Positions 16,528 to 25,922 are shown, counted from the stretch's first letter. The stretch: DNA of 64,000 nt from Dyella flava (GCF_016904955.1 NZ_JADIKE010000035.1:1-64000), one strand, 5' to 3'. Numbers and translations: made by a program. Notes: a model not told the origin generated them from the letters alone.

Positions 16528-16872
16528 GAAACGTCCTGCTTTACTGCTGTTTTTTTACTTTCTCCCCTGTTGACAGGAGAGGCTGGGGTTGGATCCAACA
16601 ATCCGGTGATAAAGCAGCCTAAGCGTTTTACTCTCTGCTGTCCCAATAATGCGCACTCAAGGCTTGCACATTCAAAGGGTCACTTCCTTACACCGATCGT
16701 CGTCCCGGCGCAGGCAAGGATCCAGTGTCTTTCCGCACCGAAGTCGCTGGGTCCCGGCCTGCGCCGGGACGACGGGGTGGCAACATGGTGGCCAGGTTCA
16801 AGCTTGGAGCATGGCCTCCTGGCTTCGTCCTGCAAAGCCCGGACCGATAAATATGAAGAGCGCTGCCGGCAC
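16528..16872. other. Gap between folP and glmM filled by repeats
   Basis: It contains remnants of two repeat families and no coding frame. The glmM promoter, if separate from folP, must lie here. I see no clear boxes. Confidence 0.45.
16698..16774. repeat. Palindromic extragenic element (REP-like)
   Basis: CGTCGTCCCGGCGCAGGC (16698-16715) and its exact complement (16757-16774) form 18-base arms around a 41-base loop containing CCGCACCGAAGTCGCTGG. The layout fits bacterial interspersed mosaic or REP-type elements moved by REP-associated transposases; no such transposase is in this window. Confidence 0.75.
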
Positions 16873-17778
16873 TCAATCATCATCCGGCCAGCGCGGTGCC
16901 TTGGGCACATCCTTCCGCTCCGGCTTGTCGCCGGACTGCACGGCATGCCACACCTTCAACGCATCCACCGTGGCGGCGACATCGTGCACGCGCACCATGC
17001 GCGCACCGCGTTGCACGGCGATCAAGGCCGCGGCCACCGAACCGGCGGCGCGGTCGGCGGGGTTGGTGTGGCCGGTGATCGTGCCGATCATCGATTTGCG
17101 TGACAGGCCAACGTAGACACCGCTGCCCAGGTCGCTGAAGCGTTCCAGCTTGCGTAGCAGTTCCAGGTTATGTTCGAGGTCTTTGCCGAAGCCGAAGCCG
17201 GGATCGACCATCACTTTGCGCCGGTCGATACCCGCCAGCTCGCAGGCGAACAGGCGGTCGGTGAGGAAGCGATGGACTTCGCCCACCACGTCGTCGTAAT
17301 GCGGTTCGTCCTGCATGCTGCGCGGTTCGCCTTGCATGTGCATCAGGCAGACCGGCACGCGCAGTTCGGCCACGGCATCCATCGCACCTTCGCGGCGCAG
17401 GCCGTAGACGTCGTTGATCATGCCGGCGCCGGCGGCCACGGCGGCGCGCATCACCTCGGGCTTGGAGGTATCGACGGCGATGGGCAGGGACGTGCGCGCG
17501 ACGAGTTGTTCGATGACCGGAATGACGCGCTGCAATTCGTCTTCGACGGATACATCGGCCGCACCGGGGCGCGTGGATTCGCCGCCGATGTCGAGCATGT
17601 CCGCACCCTCTTCCGTCAGTCGCAAACCGTGGGCGACAGCCGATTCCAGATCGGCAAACTGGCCGCCATCGGAAAACGAATCGGGGGTGACGTTGACGAT
17701 GCCGACCACGCGCGGGCGGTCCAGCGTCAAGGGACGGCCGTTGCAGTCGAGCACGGTGGCGAACAGATCGATCGACAT
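16873..17778 (-). CDS. folP: Dihydropteroate synthase
   Basis: It condenses p-aminobenzoate with dihydropterin pyrophosphate in folate synthesis and is the target of sulfonamides. The 301-residue TIM barrel shows both family signatures: G-I-V-N-V-T-P-D-S-F-S-D-G-G at 26-39 and D-I-G-G-E-S-T-R-P-G at about 62-71, plus D-P-G-F-G-F-G-K and the terminal R-V-H-D-V. A charged tail of about 20 residues (K-P-E-R-K-D) extends past the usual end. It lies six bases after orn. Confidence 0.96.
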   Translation of the reverse strand: MSIDLFATVLDCNGRPLTLDRPRVVGIVNVTPDSFSDGGQFADLESAVAHGLRLTEEGADMLDIGGESTRPGAADVSVEDELQRVIPVIEQLVARTSLPIAVDTSKPEVMRAAVAAGAGMINDVYGLRREGAMDAVAELRVPVCLMHMQGEPRSMQDEPHYDDVVGEVHRFLTDRLFACELAGIDRRKVMVDPGFGFGKDLEHNLELLRKLERFSDLGSGVYVGLSRKSMIGTITGHTNPADRAAGSVAAALIAVQRGARMVRVHDVAATVDALKVWHAVQSGDKPERKDVPKAPRWPDDD

Positions 17779-17784
17779 GCCGCC

Positions 17785-18345
17785 TTACTCCGCGCCGCCC
17801 AGTTGGCCCATGAACTGCCGGTAGTAGCGCAGCTCGTCGATGGAGTCGCGGATATCCGACAAGGCCGTATGCGCCGAATCCTTGTTGAAGCCACGGGCCA
17901 CGCTCGGTGACCAGCGGCGGGCCAGTTCCTTGAGCGTGGATACATCAAGATTGCGGTAGTGGAAAAAGCGCTCCAGCAGCGGCATCTGCCGGTGCATGAA
18001 ACGGCGGTCCTGGCAGATGGAATTGCCGCACATCGGCGACTTGCCCTGGACCACCCATGGCTTGAGGAATTCCAGCGTGGCCTGCTCGGCCTCCGCGTGG
18101 GTGACGCTGGAGTTGATCACCTGCTCCCACAGGCCGGAACGGCGATGCTGGTTGCGGTTCCAGGTATCCATGGCCTCCAGCCGCTCCACCTCGTGGCGTA
18201 TCGCGAAGACAGGACCCTCGGCCAGGATGACCAGATCCTTGTCGGTGACGATGGTGGCGATTTCGAGGATCGAATCGTTATCGGTATCCAGACCGGTCAT
18301 TTCCAGATCGATCCAGATGAGATTGTCTTCGTTGGCTTGACTCAT
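17785..18345 (-). CDS. orn: Oligoribonuclease
   Basis: A 3'-5' exoribonuclease that degrades 2-5-nucleotide RNAs and pGpG from cyclic-di-GMP turnover. The 186-residue protein has the DEDDh set: D13 and E15 in [10 protein letters not shown], a middle Asp in C-Q-D-R-R-F-M, and the final H/D in H-T-A-L-S-D-I. It is divergent from the exonuclease I gene and likely co-transcribed with folP (six-base gap). Confidence 0.97.
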   Translation of the reverse strand: MSQANEDNLIWIDLEMTGLDTDNDSILEIATIVTDKDLVILAEGPVFAIRHEVERLEAMDTWNRNQHRRSGLWEQVINSSVTHAEAEQATLEFLKPWVVQGKSPMCGNSICQDRRFMHRQMPLLERFFHYRNLDVSTLKELARRWSPSVARGFNKDSAHTALSDIRDSIDELRYYRQFMGQLGGAE

Positions 18346-18456
18346 GCACCCTCCCGAGGCGGGCAGTCTAGCAAAGCGGGGGTGAGGGATGGCCCCTCAC
18401 ATGCCCCGTCTCGTACGCGGGTTGCCCCCTTGCCGCTTCATGCGATCATTCCGGGC

Positions 18457-19902
18457 ATGCAGACCCTCTTCTGGCACGACTACGAAACCTTCGGTACGGA
18501 CACGCGACGGGATCGTCCGGTGCAATTTGCCGGTATCCGTACCAATCTGGAGCTGGAAATCATCGATGAACCGGTGATGTTCTACGGCAAGCCGCCCCAC
18601 GAGATGCCGCCCGGCCCGATCTCCTGCCTGATCACCGGCATCACCCCGCAGAAGGCCGAGCAGGAAGGCGTGATCGAAGCCGAGTTCGCCGCGCGCGTGC
18701 ACGAGCAGCTGGCGGCACCGGGGACCTGTGGCGTGGGCTATAACTCGCTGCGCTTTGACGATGAATTCTCACGCCAGCTGTTCTACCGCAACTTCTTCGA
18801 GCCCTATGCACGCGAATGGGAAAACAGCAATTCGCGCTGGGATCTGATCGACCTGGTGCGCATGTGCGCGGCCTTGCGCCCGGAGGGCATTGTGTGGCCG
18901 ACGCATGACGATGGCGCGCCGAGCTTCAAGCTGGAGCATCTGGCCACCGCCAATCACCTGCAACAGGAACGCGCGCACGATGCCTTGTCGGACGTGCATG
19001 CGCTGATCGATCTGGCCCGGCTGATCCGGGTGCGCCAGCCGCGACTGTGGGATTGGCATTACGCGTTGCGCCGCAAGCAGCGCGTATTCGAACTGCTGGA
19101 TGTGACCAGCATGACGCCGCTGGTGCATGTGTCTTCGCGCTATCCGGCCAGCCGCTACTGCCTTGCGGTGATCGTGCCGCTGGCTGTGCATCCGAGCCGC
19201 TCGGGTGAAATTATTGTGTACGACCTGGCACAGGATCCGAGCGACCTGCTCAGCCTGGATGTCGAGGAGATCGCCGACCGCATGTTCACACCGCGCGCCG
19301 ATCTGCCCGAAGGCGTGGAGCGGATTCCGCTGCGTACCATCCATGCCAACCGCTCGCCTGCACTGGCGCCGCTGTCGGTGCTGAAAGGCGCGGATATGCA
19401 GCGACTGCAACTGGATCTGGATCGTTGTCTTGCGCATGCCGACACCTTGCGTGCCGCGGCCGGCCTGGGCGATAAGCTGCGGCGCATCTTTCAGCAGGCT
19501 GCCGACTTGCCACCACCGGAAGATCCGGAACTGGCGCTTTACGGCAGCTTCCTGCCCGATGCCGACAAGCGCCTGCTGCGCGACGTGCGTACGACACCAC
19601 CGGAGCAACTGGCGCAGCAAGCGTTCCCATTTCGCGACCCGCGCTACGCCGAACTGCTATTTCGCTATCGCGCGCGCAACTGGCCGAACACCTTGTCTGC
19701 CGACGAACGCGCGCGCTGGGAGAGTTTCCGCACCGAACGTCTTACACGCCCTACCCCGCTGACTACGCTGACGCTGAGTGACTACTTTGAGCAGCTGAAC
19801 ACGCTGCGCAGCGATCCCGCCCACAACGATAAACATGCCCTGCTCGACCAGCTTCAGGCCTGGGGCGAACAGCTCGCCGCCGAAGCCGGCATTGCCGCCT
19901 GA
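18457..19902 (+). CDS. sbcB: Exodeoxyribonuclease I
   Basis: A 3'-5' single-strand DNA exonuclease acting in recombination and mismatch repair. The 481-residue length is close to E. coli ExoI (475). DEDDh motifs include W-H-D-Y-E-T-F-G at 6-13, G-Y-N-S-L-R-F-D-D-E-F and H-D-A-L-S-D-V-H-A-L. The SH3-like and C-terminal helical regions follow. I chose the ATG at 18457; a frame open far upstream overlaps orn in antisense and has no homology. Confidence 0.95.
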   Translation: MQTLFWHDYETFGTDTRRDRPVQFAGIRTNLELEIIDEPVMFYGKPPHEMPPGPISCLITGITPQKAEQEGVIEAEFAARVHEQLAAPGTCGVGYNSLRFDDEFSRQLFYRNFFEPYAREWENSNSRWDLIDLVRMCAALRPEGIVWPTHDDGAPSFKLEHLATANHLQQERAHDALSDVHALIDLARLIRVRQPRLWDWHYALRRKQRVFELLDVTSMTPLVHVSSRYPASRYCLAVIVPLAVHPSRSGEIIVYDLAQDPSDLLSLDVEEIADRMFTPRADLPEGVERIPLRTIHANRSPALAPLSVLKGADMQRLQLDLDRCLAHADTLRAAAGLGDKLRRIFQQAADLPPPEDPELALYGSFLPDADKRLLRDVRTTPPEQLAQQAFPFRDPRYAELLFRYRARNWPNTLSADERARWESFRTERLTRPTPLTTLTLSDYFEQLNTLRSDPAHNDKHALLDQLQAWGEQLAAEAGIAA

Positions 19903-19919
19903 CCCTCGGATTTGGACCC

Positions 19920-20606
19920 ATGCCCAGCGCTTATTTCACGCCCGCCACTTTCAAGTTTCTACGTGCCTTGGCACGCAACAACAATCGCGAATGGTTTCTG
20001 AAACACAAGGCCGAATACGAACGCGACGTGCGCGACCCCTTCCTGCAACTGATTACCGATATGCAGGGTCCGCTGGCGAAGATCAGCCAGCATTACCGTG
20101 CCGATCCGCGCAAGAACGGTGGTTCGCTGTTTCGCATTTATCGCGATACGCGTTTTTCGGGTGACAAGGATCCGTACAAACCGTGGGCTAGCGCGCGTTT
20201 TTTTCATGAGCGTCGGCATGAGATTCCGGCGCCGTCGTTTTATGTGCACATCCAGCCGGGTGATTGTTTTGTCGGCGGTGGCATGTGGCATCCGGAGTCG
20301 GATGCGTTGAAGCGGATTCGTGCTTTTCTGGCGGACAATCCGGCGGCGTGGAAACGCGCGACGCAGAGCAAGGTTTTCCGCGAGCATTTCGAGTTCGGGG
20401 GTGAGTCGCTTACGCGTCCGCCGCGTGGCTTCGATCCGGAGCACGAGTTGATGGAGGATTTGAAGCGCAAGGATTTTGCGGCGGGGGAAGGTTTTGACGA
20501 ATCGCTGGCCTGCTCGGCGGAGCTGCTGCCGTATATGGTGGAGAGCTATAAGCGGATTGCGCCGATGATTGATTATTTGTGTGCGGCGCAGGAGCTGGAT
20601 TTCTAG
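19920..20606 (+). CDS. DUF2461 family protein
   Basis: A 228-residue cytosolic protein of the DUF2461/TIGR02453 family, recognisable from F-L-R-A-L-A-R-N-N-N-R-E-W-F at about 13-26, R-I-Y-R-D-T-R-F-S-G-D-K-D-P-Y-K at about 72-87 and the G-G-G-M-W-H-P motif. The biochemical role is unknown. It starts 17 bases after sbcB on the same strand, so the two probably share a transcript. A repeat-derived hairpin follows the stop. Confidence 0.9.
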   Translation: MPSAYFTPATFKFLRALARNNNREWFLKHKAEYERDVRDPFLQLITDMQGPLAKISQHYRADPRKNGGSLFRIYRDTRFSGDKDPYKPWASARFFHERRHEIPAPSFYVHIQPGDCFVGGGMWHPESDALKRIRAFLADNPAAWKRATQSKVFREHFEFGGESLTRPPRGFDPEHELMEDLKRKDFAAGEGFDESLACSAELLPYMVESYKRIAPMIDYLCAAQELDF

Positions 20607-20611
20607 CGTTT

Positions 20612-20640
20612 ACTCCCTCTCCCCGGAGGGGAGAGGGAGT
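20612..20640. terminator. Repeat-derived perfect hairpin
   Basis: ACTCCCTCTCCCC (20612-20624) and its complement (20628-20640) form 13-base arms with a GGA loop, between the converging DUF2461 and lysS genes. It is the same palindromic block as at 12972. It lacks a T-run. Confidence 0.55.
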
Positions 20641-20693
20641 ATTAGCGTTCGTACTTTTCTTCATCGCCCCTTTGGAGAGAGGGAGAGCGCGCA

Positions 20694-22211
20694 TTACGCT
20701 TCAGGGCGCATGTACGGGAACAACAACACATCGCGAATCGATGCGGAATTGGTGAGCAACATCACCACACGATCGATGCCGATGCCCAGACCACCGGTGG
20801 GCGGCAAGCCCACTTCCAGCGCACGGATGTAATCGGCATCGAAGTGCATGGCTTCGTCATCGCCGGAATCCTTCGCATCCACCTGCGCCTGGAAGCGCGC
20901 AGCCTGATCTTCCGGATCGTTCAATTCGGAGAAGCCGTTGGCGAGCTCCTTGCCGTTGATGAACAGTTCGAAGCGATCGGTGATGCCCTTGTCGGTGTCG
21001 TTTTCGCGGGCGAGCGGCGACACTTCCACCGGGTGGTCGGTGATGAAGGTGGGTTGCACCAGGGTGTGTTCCACCGTCTTCTCGAAGATTTCCAGCAGCA
21101 GCTTGCCCCAGCCATAACCCGGCTTGACCTGCGCACCCAGGCGCTTGGCATGGGCAGCCATGGCTTCGCGATCGCGCAGTTCTTCGCGCTTGATCTCGGG
21201 GTTGAGTTCGAGCACGGCATCTTCCATGCGCCAGCGGCGGAACGCCGGGCCAACGTCGATGTTCGTGCCTTCCCAGCTGAGCTCGGTGGTGCCGAGCACG
21301 TTCTTCGCGGTGTCTCGGATCACGGACTCGGTGAGGTCCATGATCTCGTGATAGGTGGCGTAGGCCTGGTACAGCTCCAGCATGGTGAATTCGGGGTTGT
21401 GCCGGGTGGACACGCCCTCGTTGCGGAAGTTGCGGTTGATTTCGTAGACGCGATCGAAGCCGCCCACGACCAGACGCTTCAGATACAGCTCCGGCGCGAC
21501 GCGCAGGTACAGATCGATATCCAGTGCGTTGTGATGGGTGATGAACGGGCGTGCGGTGGCGCCGCCGGGGATGATGTGCATCATCGGCGTTTCCACTTCC
21601 ATGAAGCGGCGCGGCTCGGCTTCCAGCCACTTGCGCATGTAGCCGATGATCTTCGAGCGCAGCGCGAAGGTGCGGCGTGCTTCCTCGGTGACGATCAGGT
21701 CGACGTAACGCTGGCGATAACGCTGTTCCACATCGGACAGACCATGGAACTTGTCCGGCAGTGGACGCAGGCTCTTGGTCAGCAGGCGCAGCTCATTGAC
21801 CTTGATCGACAGCTCGCCGGTCTTGGTGCGCATGAGCACGCCTTCGGCGCCGACGATGTCACCGACGTCCCAGCTCTTGAACGCTTCGTACACGTCACCG
21901 ACCGTACCGGCGTGGATGAACAGCTGGATGCGGCCGGAGAAGTCCTGCATCTGCACGAAGCTGACCTTGCCCTGCACGCGCTTGAGCACGATGCGGCCGG
22001 CGACTTTGACGCGGCGGCCAGCGGCTTCGATCGCTTCGGCGGTGTGGGTGTCTTTGTCCGCAAATTCCGTTTGCAGATCGCCGGCAAAGGCGTCGACCTT
22101 GAAGTCGTTCGGAAATGCGATGCCCTGCTCCCGCAGCGCCCGCAGCTTTTCGCGGCGCTCGGCGATCAGCTTGTTTTCGTCGATGGGCAGGTTGTCGGTG
22201 GGTTCGGTCAT
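20694..22211 (-). CDS. lysS: Lysyl-tRNA synthetase, class II
   Basis: It charges tRNA-Lys. The 505-residue protein has an N-terminal OB-fold anticodon-binding domain (about 65-150), then the class II core: motif 1 with [10 protein letters not shown], motif 2 with [14 protein letters not shown] and motif 3 with G-L-G-I-G-I-D-R. It lies downstream of prfB on the same strand, the standard order, but here one small gene (22321) sits between them. Confidence 0.97.
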   Translation of the reverse strand: MTEPTDNLPIDENKLIAERREKLRALREQGIAFPNDFKVDAFAGDLQTEFADKDTHTAEAIEAAGRRVKVAGRIVLKRVQGKVSFVQMQDFSGRIQLFIHAGTVGDVYEAFKSWDVGDIVGAEGVLMRTKTGELSIKVNELRLLTKSLRPLPDKFHGLSDVEQRYRQRYVDLIVTEEARRTFALRSKIIGYMRKWLEAEPRRFMEVETPMMHIIPGGATARPFITHHNALDIDLYLRVAPELYLKRLVVGGFDRVYEINRNFRNEGVSTRHNPEFTMLELYQAYATYHEIMDLTESVIRDTAKNVLGTTELSWEGTNIDVGPAFRRWRMEDAVLELNPEIKREELRDREAMAAHAKRLGAQVKPGYGWGKLLLEIFEKTVEHTLVQPTFITDHPVEVSPLARENDTDKGITDRFELFINGKELANGFSELNDPEDQAARFQAQVDAKDSGDDEAMHFDADYIRALEVGLPPTGGLGIGIDRVVMLLTNSASIRDVLLFPYMRPEA

Positions 22212-22320
22212 GGAGATTCCATTGGCAGCCGACGCTCGCAGCAGCTGCCGAACGCCTTGTTATATGTCGCTTGGTTGTAAAAACAGTGCGGGCAAGCTTT
22301 CATCCAGAACAGCACACTCG

Positions 22321-22638
22321 TCAATCACCGCTGTGGAACACGTGCTTGACCGCGTGCGTGGTGGCGTTCCAGCCCTCGCGTGCACCGTGCGCAATGCCGT
22401 GACCGACGTCCGCGGCGCCATGTCCAACCGTCCTGGCGGCGTTCGCCGTGCCATGGCCGATCGATTTGGCGACGTTTGCAGTGCCGTGGCCCACTTCGCG
22501 CGCGCCGTTGCCGATACCCTTGCCGGCATCCTTCGCATCCTGCTTGACGGTCTGGGCGGGTTGCGCATCGGCCTGATAAGTGACCAACGCGAACACGGAG
22601 CACACTAGCAGGATTGCGCAGATCTTCTTGCCGTTCAT
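22321..22638 (-). CDS. Small exported repeat protein, 105 aa
   Basis: A signal peptide (hydrophobic 7-19, cleavage after A-D-A at about 25) precedes a mature part of about 80 residues. The mature part consists largely of a repeating unit of about 11 residues, x-V-G-H-G-x-A-N-x-A-x, seen four or five times (G-H-G-T-A-N, G-H-G-T-A-N, G-H-G-A-A-D, G-H-G-I-A-H). The spacing suggests an amphipathic helix like those of LEA-type or KGG stress proteins; that is inference. It is inserted between prfB and lysS. Confidence 0.7.
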   Translation of the reverse strand: MNGKKICAILLVCSVFALVTYQADAQPAQTVKQDAKDAGKGIGNGAREVGHGTANVAKSIGHGTANAARTVGHGAADVGHGIAHGAREGWNATTHAVKHVFHSGD

Positions 22639-22682
22639 GCGGTGACTCCATGCTCGGGGGTCAGGTCAGGCACACCTATTAT

Positions 22683-23808
22683 TCATGCATCGAGACGCTT
22701 GGCTCCGGCATCCAGGCCGGATTTCAAGCTGGCTTCGACGAATTCGTCCAGATCGCCATCGAGCACTTTCTGCGTATCGGTGCGCTCGATGCCGGTACGC
22801 AGGTCCTTGATGCGGCTCTGGTCCAGTACGTAGTTGCGGATCTGGCTGCCCCAGCCGATGTCGGATTTGGTTGCTTCCAGCGCGTCCTTCTCGGCGTTGC
22901 GCTTTTGTATCTCGATCTCGTACAGCTTGGCTTTCAGCATCTTCATCGCGCGGTCGCGGTTGGCGTGCTGGCTGCGTTCGGTCTGGCAGGCCACCACGAC
23001 GCCGCTGGGCACGTGGGTGATACGTACGGCCGATTCGGTCTTGTTGACGTGCTGACCACCGGCGCCGGACGAGCGGTACACGTCGGTCTTGAGGTCGGCC
23101 GGGTTGATCTCGATGTCGATGTCGTCGTCGACTTCGGGCGAGACGAAGACCGAGGTGAAGCTGGTGTGGCGGCGGTTGTCGGAGTCGAACGGGCTTTTGC
23201 GCACCAGGCGATGCACGCCGATTTCGGTCTTGAGCCAGCCATAGGCGTAATCGCCTTCCACGCGAAAGGTGGCGGACTTGATGCCAGCCACTTCGCCCGC
23301 GCTTGCTTCCATCAGCTCGACCTTCCAGCCGCGCGCTTCGCACCACCGCAAATACATGCGCAGCAGCATTTCGGCCCAGTCCTGCGCTTCGGTGCCGCCG
23401 GCGCCGGCCTGGATGTCGACGAAGGCGTTGGCCGAGTCCATCTTGCCGGAGAACATGCGCTGGAATTCCAGCTTGCTGACGTCGGCGTCGATCTTGGTGA
23501 CGTCTTCGACCACGGACTGCACGGTGGCCTCGTCGCCATCGGCGGCGGCCATTTCCAGCAGTTCGCCGGCGTCGTCGAGGCCGGAGGTGATGCGGTCGAT
23601 GCCGCTGACGATGGTGTCGAGGCGGGCGCGTTCACGGCCCAGTTCCTGTGCGCGCGGCGGATCGTCCCAGACAGTGGGGCTTTCCAGTTCGCGGCTTACT
23701 TCTTCCAGACGCTCACGCTTGGTGGCGTAGTCAAAGATACCCCCTAAGCGACTCGATGCGGCCCTTGAGGTCCGCGATCTGCGCAAGGATCGGATTGGTT
23801 TCGATCAT
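22683..23808 (-). CDS. prfB: Peptide chain release factor 2, with programmed +1 frameshift
   Basis: RF2 releases peptides at UGA and UAA. Frame one starts at the ATG 23808, encodes 25 residues and meets an in-frame UGA at 23733-23731 in the classical context AGGGGG-TAT-CTT-TGA-C (AGGGGG is complement 23745-23740). Skipping one base at 23733 joins it to the main frame 23732-22683. The product is about 374 residues with the S-P-F recognition tripeptide and G-G-Q (A-G-G-Q-H-V-N-K). RF2 shortage permits frameshifting, so the gene regulates itself. Confidence 0.97.
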
Positions 23809-23965
23809 GTTGGGCTAAACCTGATATGGCGGGCGCCCATGCGGGCGCGAATCAAACGGTTATCGTAGCAAACCCGCCATTCACACGCCTAGCTGAGCCG
23901 CGCCCCTTGCGCACCGCAGGTGGTTTCCCGGAGTACGCAGGGGGCGGCGGTGTTTTGCAAGAGGG

Positions 23966-25642
23966 TTACGCGGTGGCCTCCAGTGCGTGCGCATGGACGT
24001 CACGCACGGCACGCCCGGATGGATCGGCCATCGCGGCAAACGCGGGATCCCATGCCAGCGCCGCCGGCGAGGAACACGCAATCGACTTGCCGCCCGGCAC
24101 CGTGGCCGCGCAGGCTTCGCCTGGAAAATGCTTCTCGAAGATCCGGCGATACAGATACGCCTCTTTGGTGGCCGGCGTGTTGAAGGGATAACGCGCCGCG
24201 GCGGCGGCAAATTCGCGATCGCTGATCGCCTGTTCCGCATGCGCCTTCAGGCCATCGATCCAGCCATAGCCGACACCATCGCTGAACTGTTCCTTCTGCC
24301 GCCACAGGATCGACTCCGGCAATGCGCCATCGAAGGCTTCGCGCAGTACGGCTTTTTCGATGCGACGCTTACCCACCATCTTGTGCGCGGCGTCCATGCC
24401 CATGGCCACTTCCATGAATTCCAGATCGAGGAAGGGAACGCGCGCTTCCACGCCCCAGGCCATCATCGATTTGTTGGCACGCAGACAGTCGTAGCTGTGC
24501 AAGGCGTCGATCTTGCGTACGGTTTCTTCATGGAAGGCTTCGGCGGATGGTGCTTTGTGGAAATACAGGTAGCCGCCGAAGATTTCGTCCGAGCCTTCAC
24601 CCGACAGGACCATCTTCACGCCCATCGCCTTGATGCGGCGTGCCAGCAGGTACATGGGGGTGGATGCGCGAATGGTGGTGACGTCATAGGTTTCGATATG
24701 GCGGATCACTTCCGGCAGCGCGTCCAGCCCTTCCCAGAAGGTGTAGACAAAACCGTGATGCACGGTGCCCAGCGCATCGGCCACCACTTTCGCGGCCGCC
24801 AGATCGGGCGAGCCGTCCAGGCCAATGGCGAAGGAATGCAGGCGCGGCCACCAGGCTTCGCTGCGGTCTCCGTCTTCGATTCGCTCGCGGGCAAAGCGGG
24901 CCGCGCACGCGGCGACCAGCGAGGAATCGAGGCCGCCGGATAGCAGCACGCCGTAAGGTACGTCGGTCATCAGCTGGCGATGCACGGCTTGCTCGAACGC
25001 CTTGCGCAGTTCGCCCGGTCCCGGTGACTGGCCTTTCGTCGCGGCGTAATCGCGCCAGGGACGTTGGTAATAACGTTGCAATTCGCCGCTGGCGCTGTCG
25101 TAGACATGCCCGGGTGGAAATGGTGTGACGTCAGCGCAGATGCCGACCAGCGCTTTCATTTCCGAGGCGACGCAAAGGCGCCCTTGCCCATCGTGTCCCC
25201 AATACAGCGGGCAAACGCCGATCGGGTCGCGCGCGATCAGGTAACGCTGCGCATCGCCGTCCCATAAGGCGAAGGCAAAAATGCCGTTGAGCTTGTTGAG
25301 GAATTCCGCGCCGTGTTGCTGGTAGAGCGCGTTGATCACTTCGCAATCCGAACCGGTGGTGAAGTCGTAGTCGCTTTTCGCCCGCCATTCGCGGTGGTTG
25401 TAGATTTCGCCGTTTACCGCCAGGGCCAGATGGCCATCGCGCGAGCGCAGCGGCTGGGCGCCGCTGGCCGGATCGACAATGGCCAGGCGTTCATGGACCA
25501 GGATCACGCCGGCATCGACGTAGACACCGCTCCAGTCCGGTCCGCGATGACGCTGGCGTTGCGAGAGTTCCAACGCCAGCTGGCGTAACGCAGCCAGGTC
25601 GTCGCCCGGCTGAAGGTCGAAGATTCCGAAGATGGCACACAT
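23966..25642 (-). CDS. asnB: Asparagine synthetase B, glutamine-hydrolysing
   Basis: It makes Asn from Asp, ATP and Gln. The 558-residue protein starts M-C-A-I-F-G-I-F, placing the nucleophile C2 at the mature N-terminus of the class II glutaminase domain (1-200). The synthetase domain has the PP-loop L-S-G-G-L-D-S-S at about 234-241 and G-E-G-S-D-E. The length fits E. coli AsnB (554). I chose the ATG at 25642 because C2 must follow the initiator, with AAAGGA upstream. A leader ORF rich in Asn codons and a terminator precede it, so its transcription is probably attenuated by Asn-tRNA supply. Confidence 0.97.
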   Translation of the reverse strand: MCAIFGIFDLQPGDDLAALRQLALELSQRQRHRGPDWSGVYVDAGVILVHERLAIVDPASGAQPLRSRDGHLALAVNGEIYNHREWRAKSDYDFTTGSDCEVINALYQQHGAEFLNKLNGIFAFALWDGDAQRYLIARDPIGVCPLYWGHDGQGRLCVASEMKALVGICADVTPFPPGHVYDSASGELQRYYQRPWRDYAATKGQSPGPGELRKAFEQAVHRQLMTDVPYGVLLSGGLDSSLVAACAARFARERIEDGDRSEAWWPRLHSFAIGLDGSPDLAAAKVVADALGTVHHGFVYTFWEGLDALPEVIRHIETYDVTTIRASTPMYLLARRIKAMGVKMVLSGEGSDEIFGGYLYFHKAPSAEAFHEETVRKIDALHSYDCLRANKSMMAWGVEARVPFLDLEFMEVAMGMDAAHKMVGKRRIEKAVLREAFDGALPESILWRQKEQFSDGVGYGWIDGLKAHAEQAISDREFAAAAARYPFNTPATKEAYLYRRIFEKHFPGEACAATVPGGKSIACSSPAALAWDPAFAAMADPSGRAVRDVHAHALEATA

Positions 25643-25706
25643 GGCAGGTTCCTTTGATCCGTCGGTCGTTGGGTGGATCGGCAAGCGGTGGTGAAGCGAC
25701 AAAAAC

Positions 25707-25735
25707 AAAAGGGCCCGCACTTGGCGGGCCCTTTT
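25707..25735 (-). terminator. Attenuator terminator upstream of asnB
   Basis: In the asnB-sense transcript, GGGCCCGC (25731-25724) pairs with GCGGGCCC (25718-25711) around a five-base loop, flanked by A4/T4 and followed by GTTTTTG. It lies 25 bases beyond the stop of the 42-codon leader ORF and about 65 bases before the asnB start. Confidence 0.85.
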
Positions 25736-25790
25736 GCGTGTGTATGGTTGTTGCTTTCGTCTACACGCCGGCCCACCCGTAGTGACGGGT
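25723..25790 (-). promoter_or_regulatory. Alternative hairpins of a putative Asn attenuator
   Basis: Segment 1, ACCCGT (25790-25785), directly follows the last Asn codon. Segment 2, ACGGGT (25780-25775), can pair with it. The overlapping GGTGGGCC (25777-25770) can instead pair with GGCCCGCC (25730-25723), the 5' arm of the terminator, eight pairs including one G-U. This is the 1:2, 2:3, 3:4 logic of ribosome-mediated attenuators: a ribosome stalled on the Asn codons would cover segment 1, free segment 2 and prevent termination. Confidence 0.65.
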
Positions 25791-25889
25791 ATTGTTATTG
25801 GCGTTGTTATTCAGGCCGACGGCAGCCATGCACATAGCCACCGCGAGAGCGGTAAGGCTGAAAAGCAGGGTGGTGGCGAAAGTGTCCAT
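25761..25889 (-). CDS. Asn-rich leader peptide of asnB, 42 aa
   Basis: The ORF starts at the ATG 25889 and ends at TAG 25763-25761. The first 26 residues are hydrophobic; residues 27-33 are N-N-N-A-N-N-N (codons 25811-25791). It is followed by alternative hairpins and a strong terminator before asnB. The ribosome binding site is weak (GAG four bases before the ATG); internal Met19 or Met21 could also start a shorter leader. The alternative reading is a small single-span membrane protein. Confidence 0.65.
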   Translation of the reverse strand: MDTFATTLLFSLTALAVAMCMAAVGLNNNANNNTRHYGWAGV

Positions 25890-25922
25890 GGCTCGACTAC
25901 AGCACATGCCAGGCTCGCGCGC

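Noticed and set aside
15310..17103. Very long open frame antisense to glmM
   Set aside because: GC-rich codon-phase shadow of glmM; His/Gln-rich composition without family pattern, and it runs through a repeat region.
20844..22280. Long open frame antisense to lysS
   Set aside because: Mirror of the lysS codon bias; no ribosome binding site or recognisable domain.
22614..23747. Long open frame antisense to prfB
   Set aside because: Shadow of prfB with the same low-complexity character as other antisense frames here.
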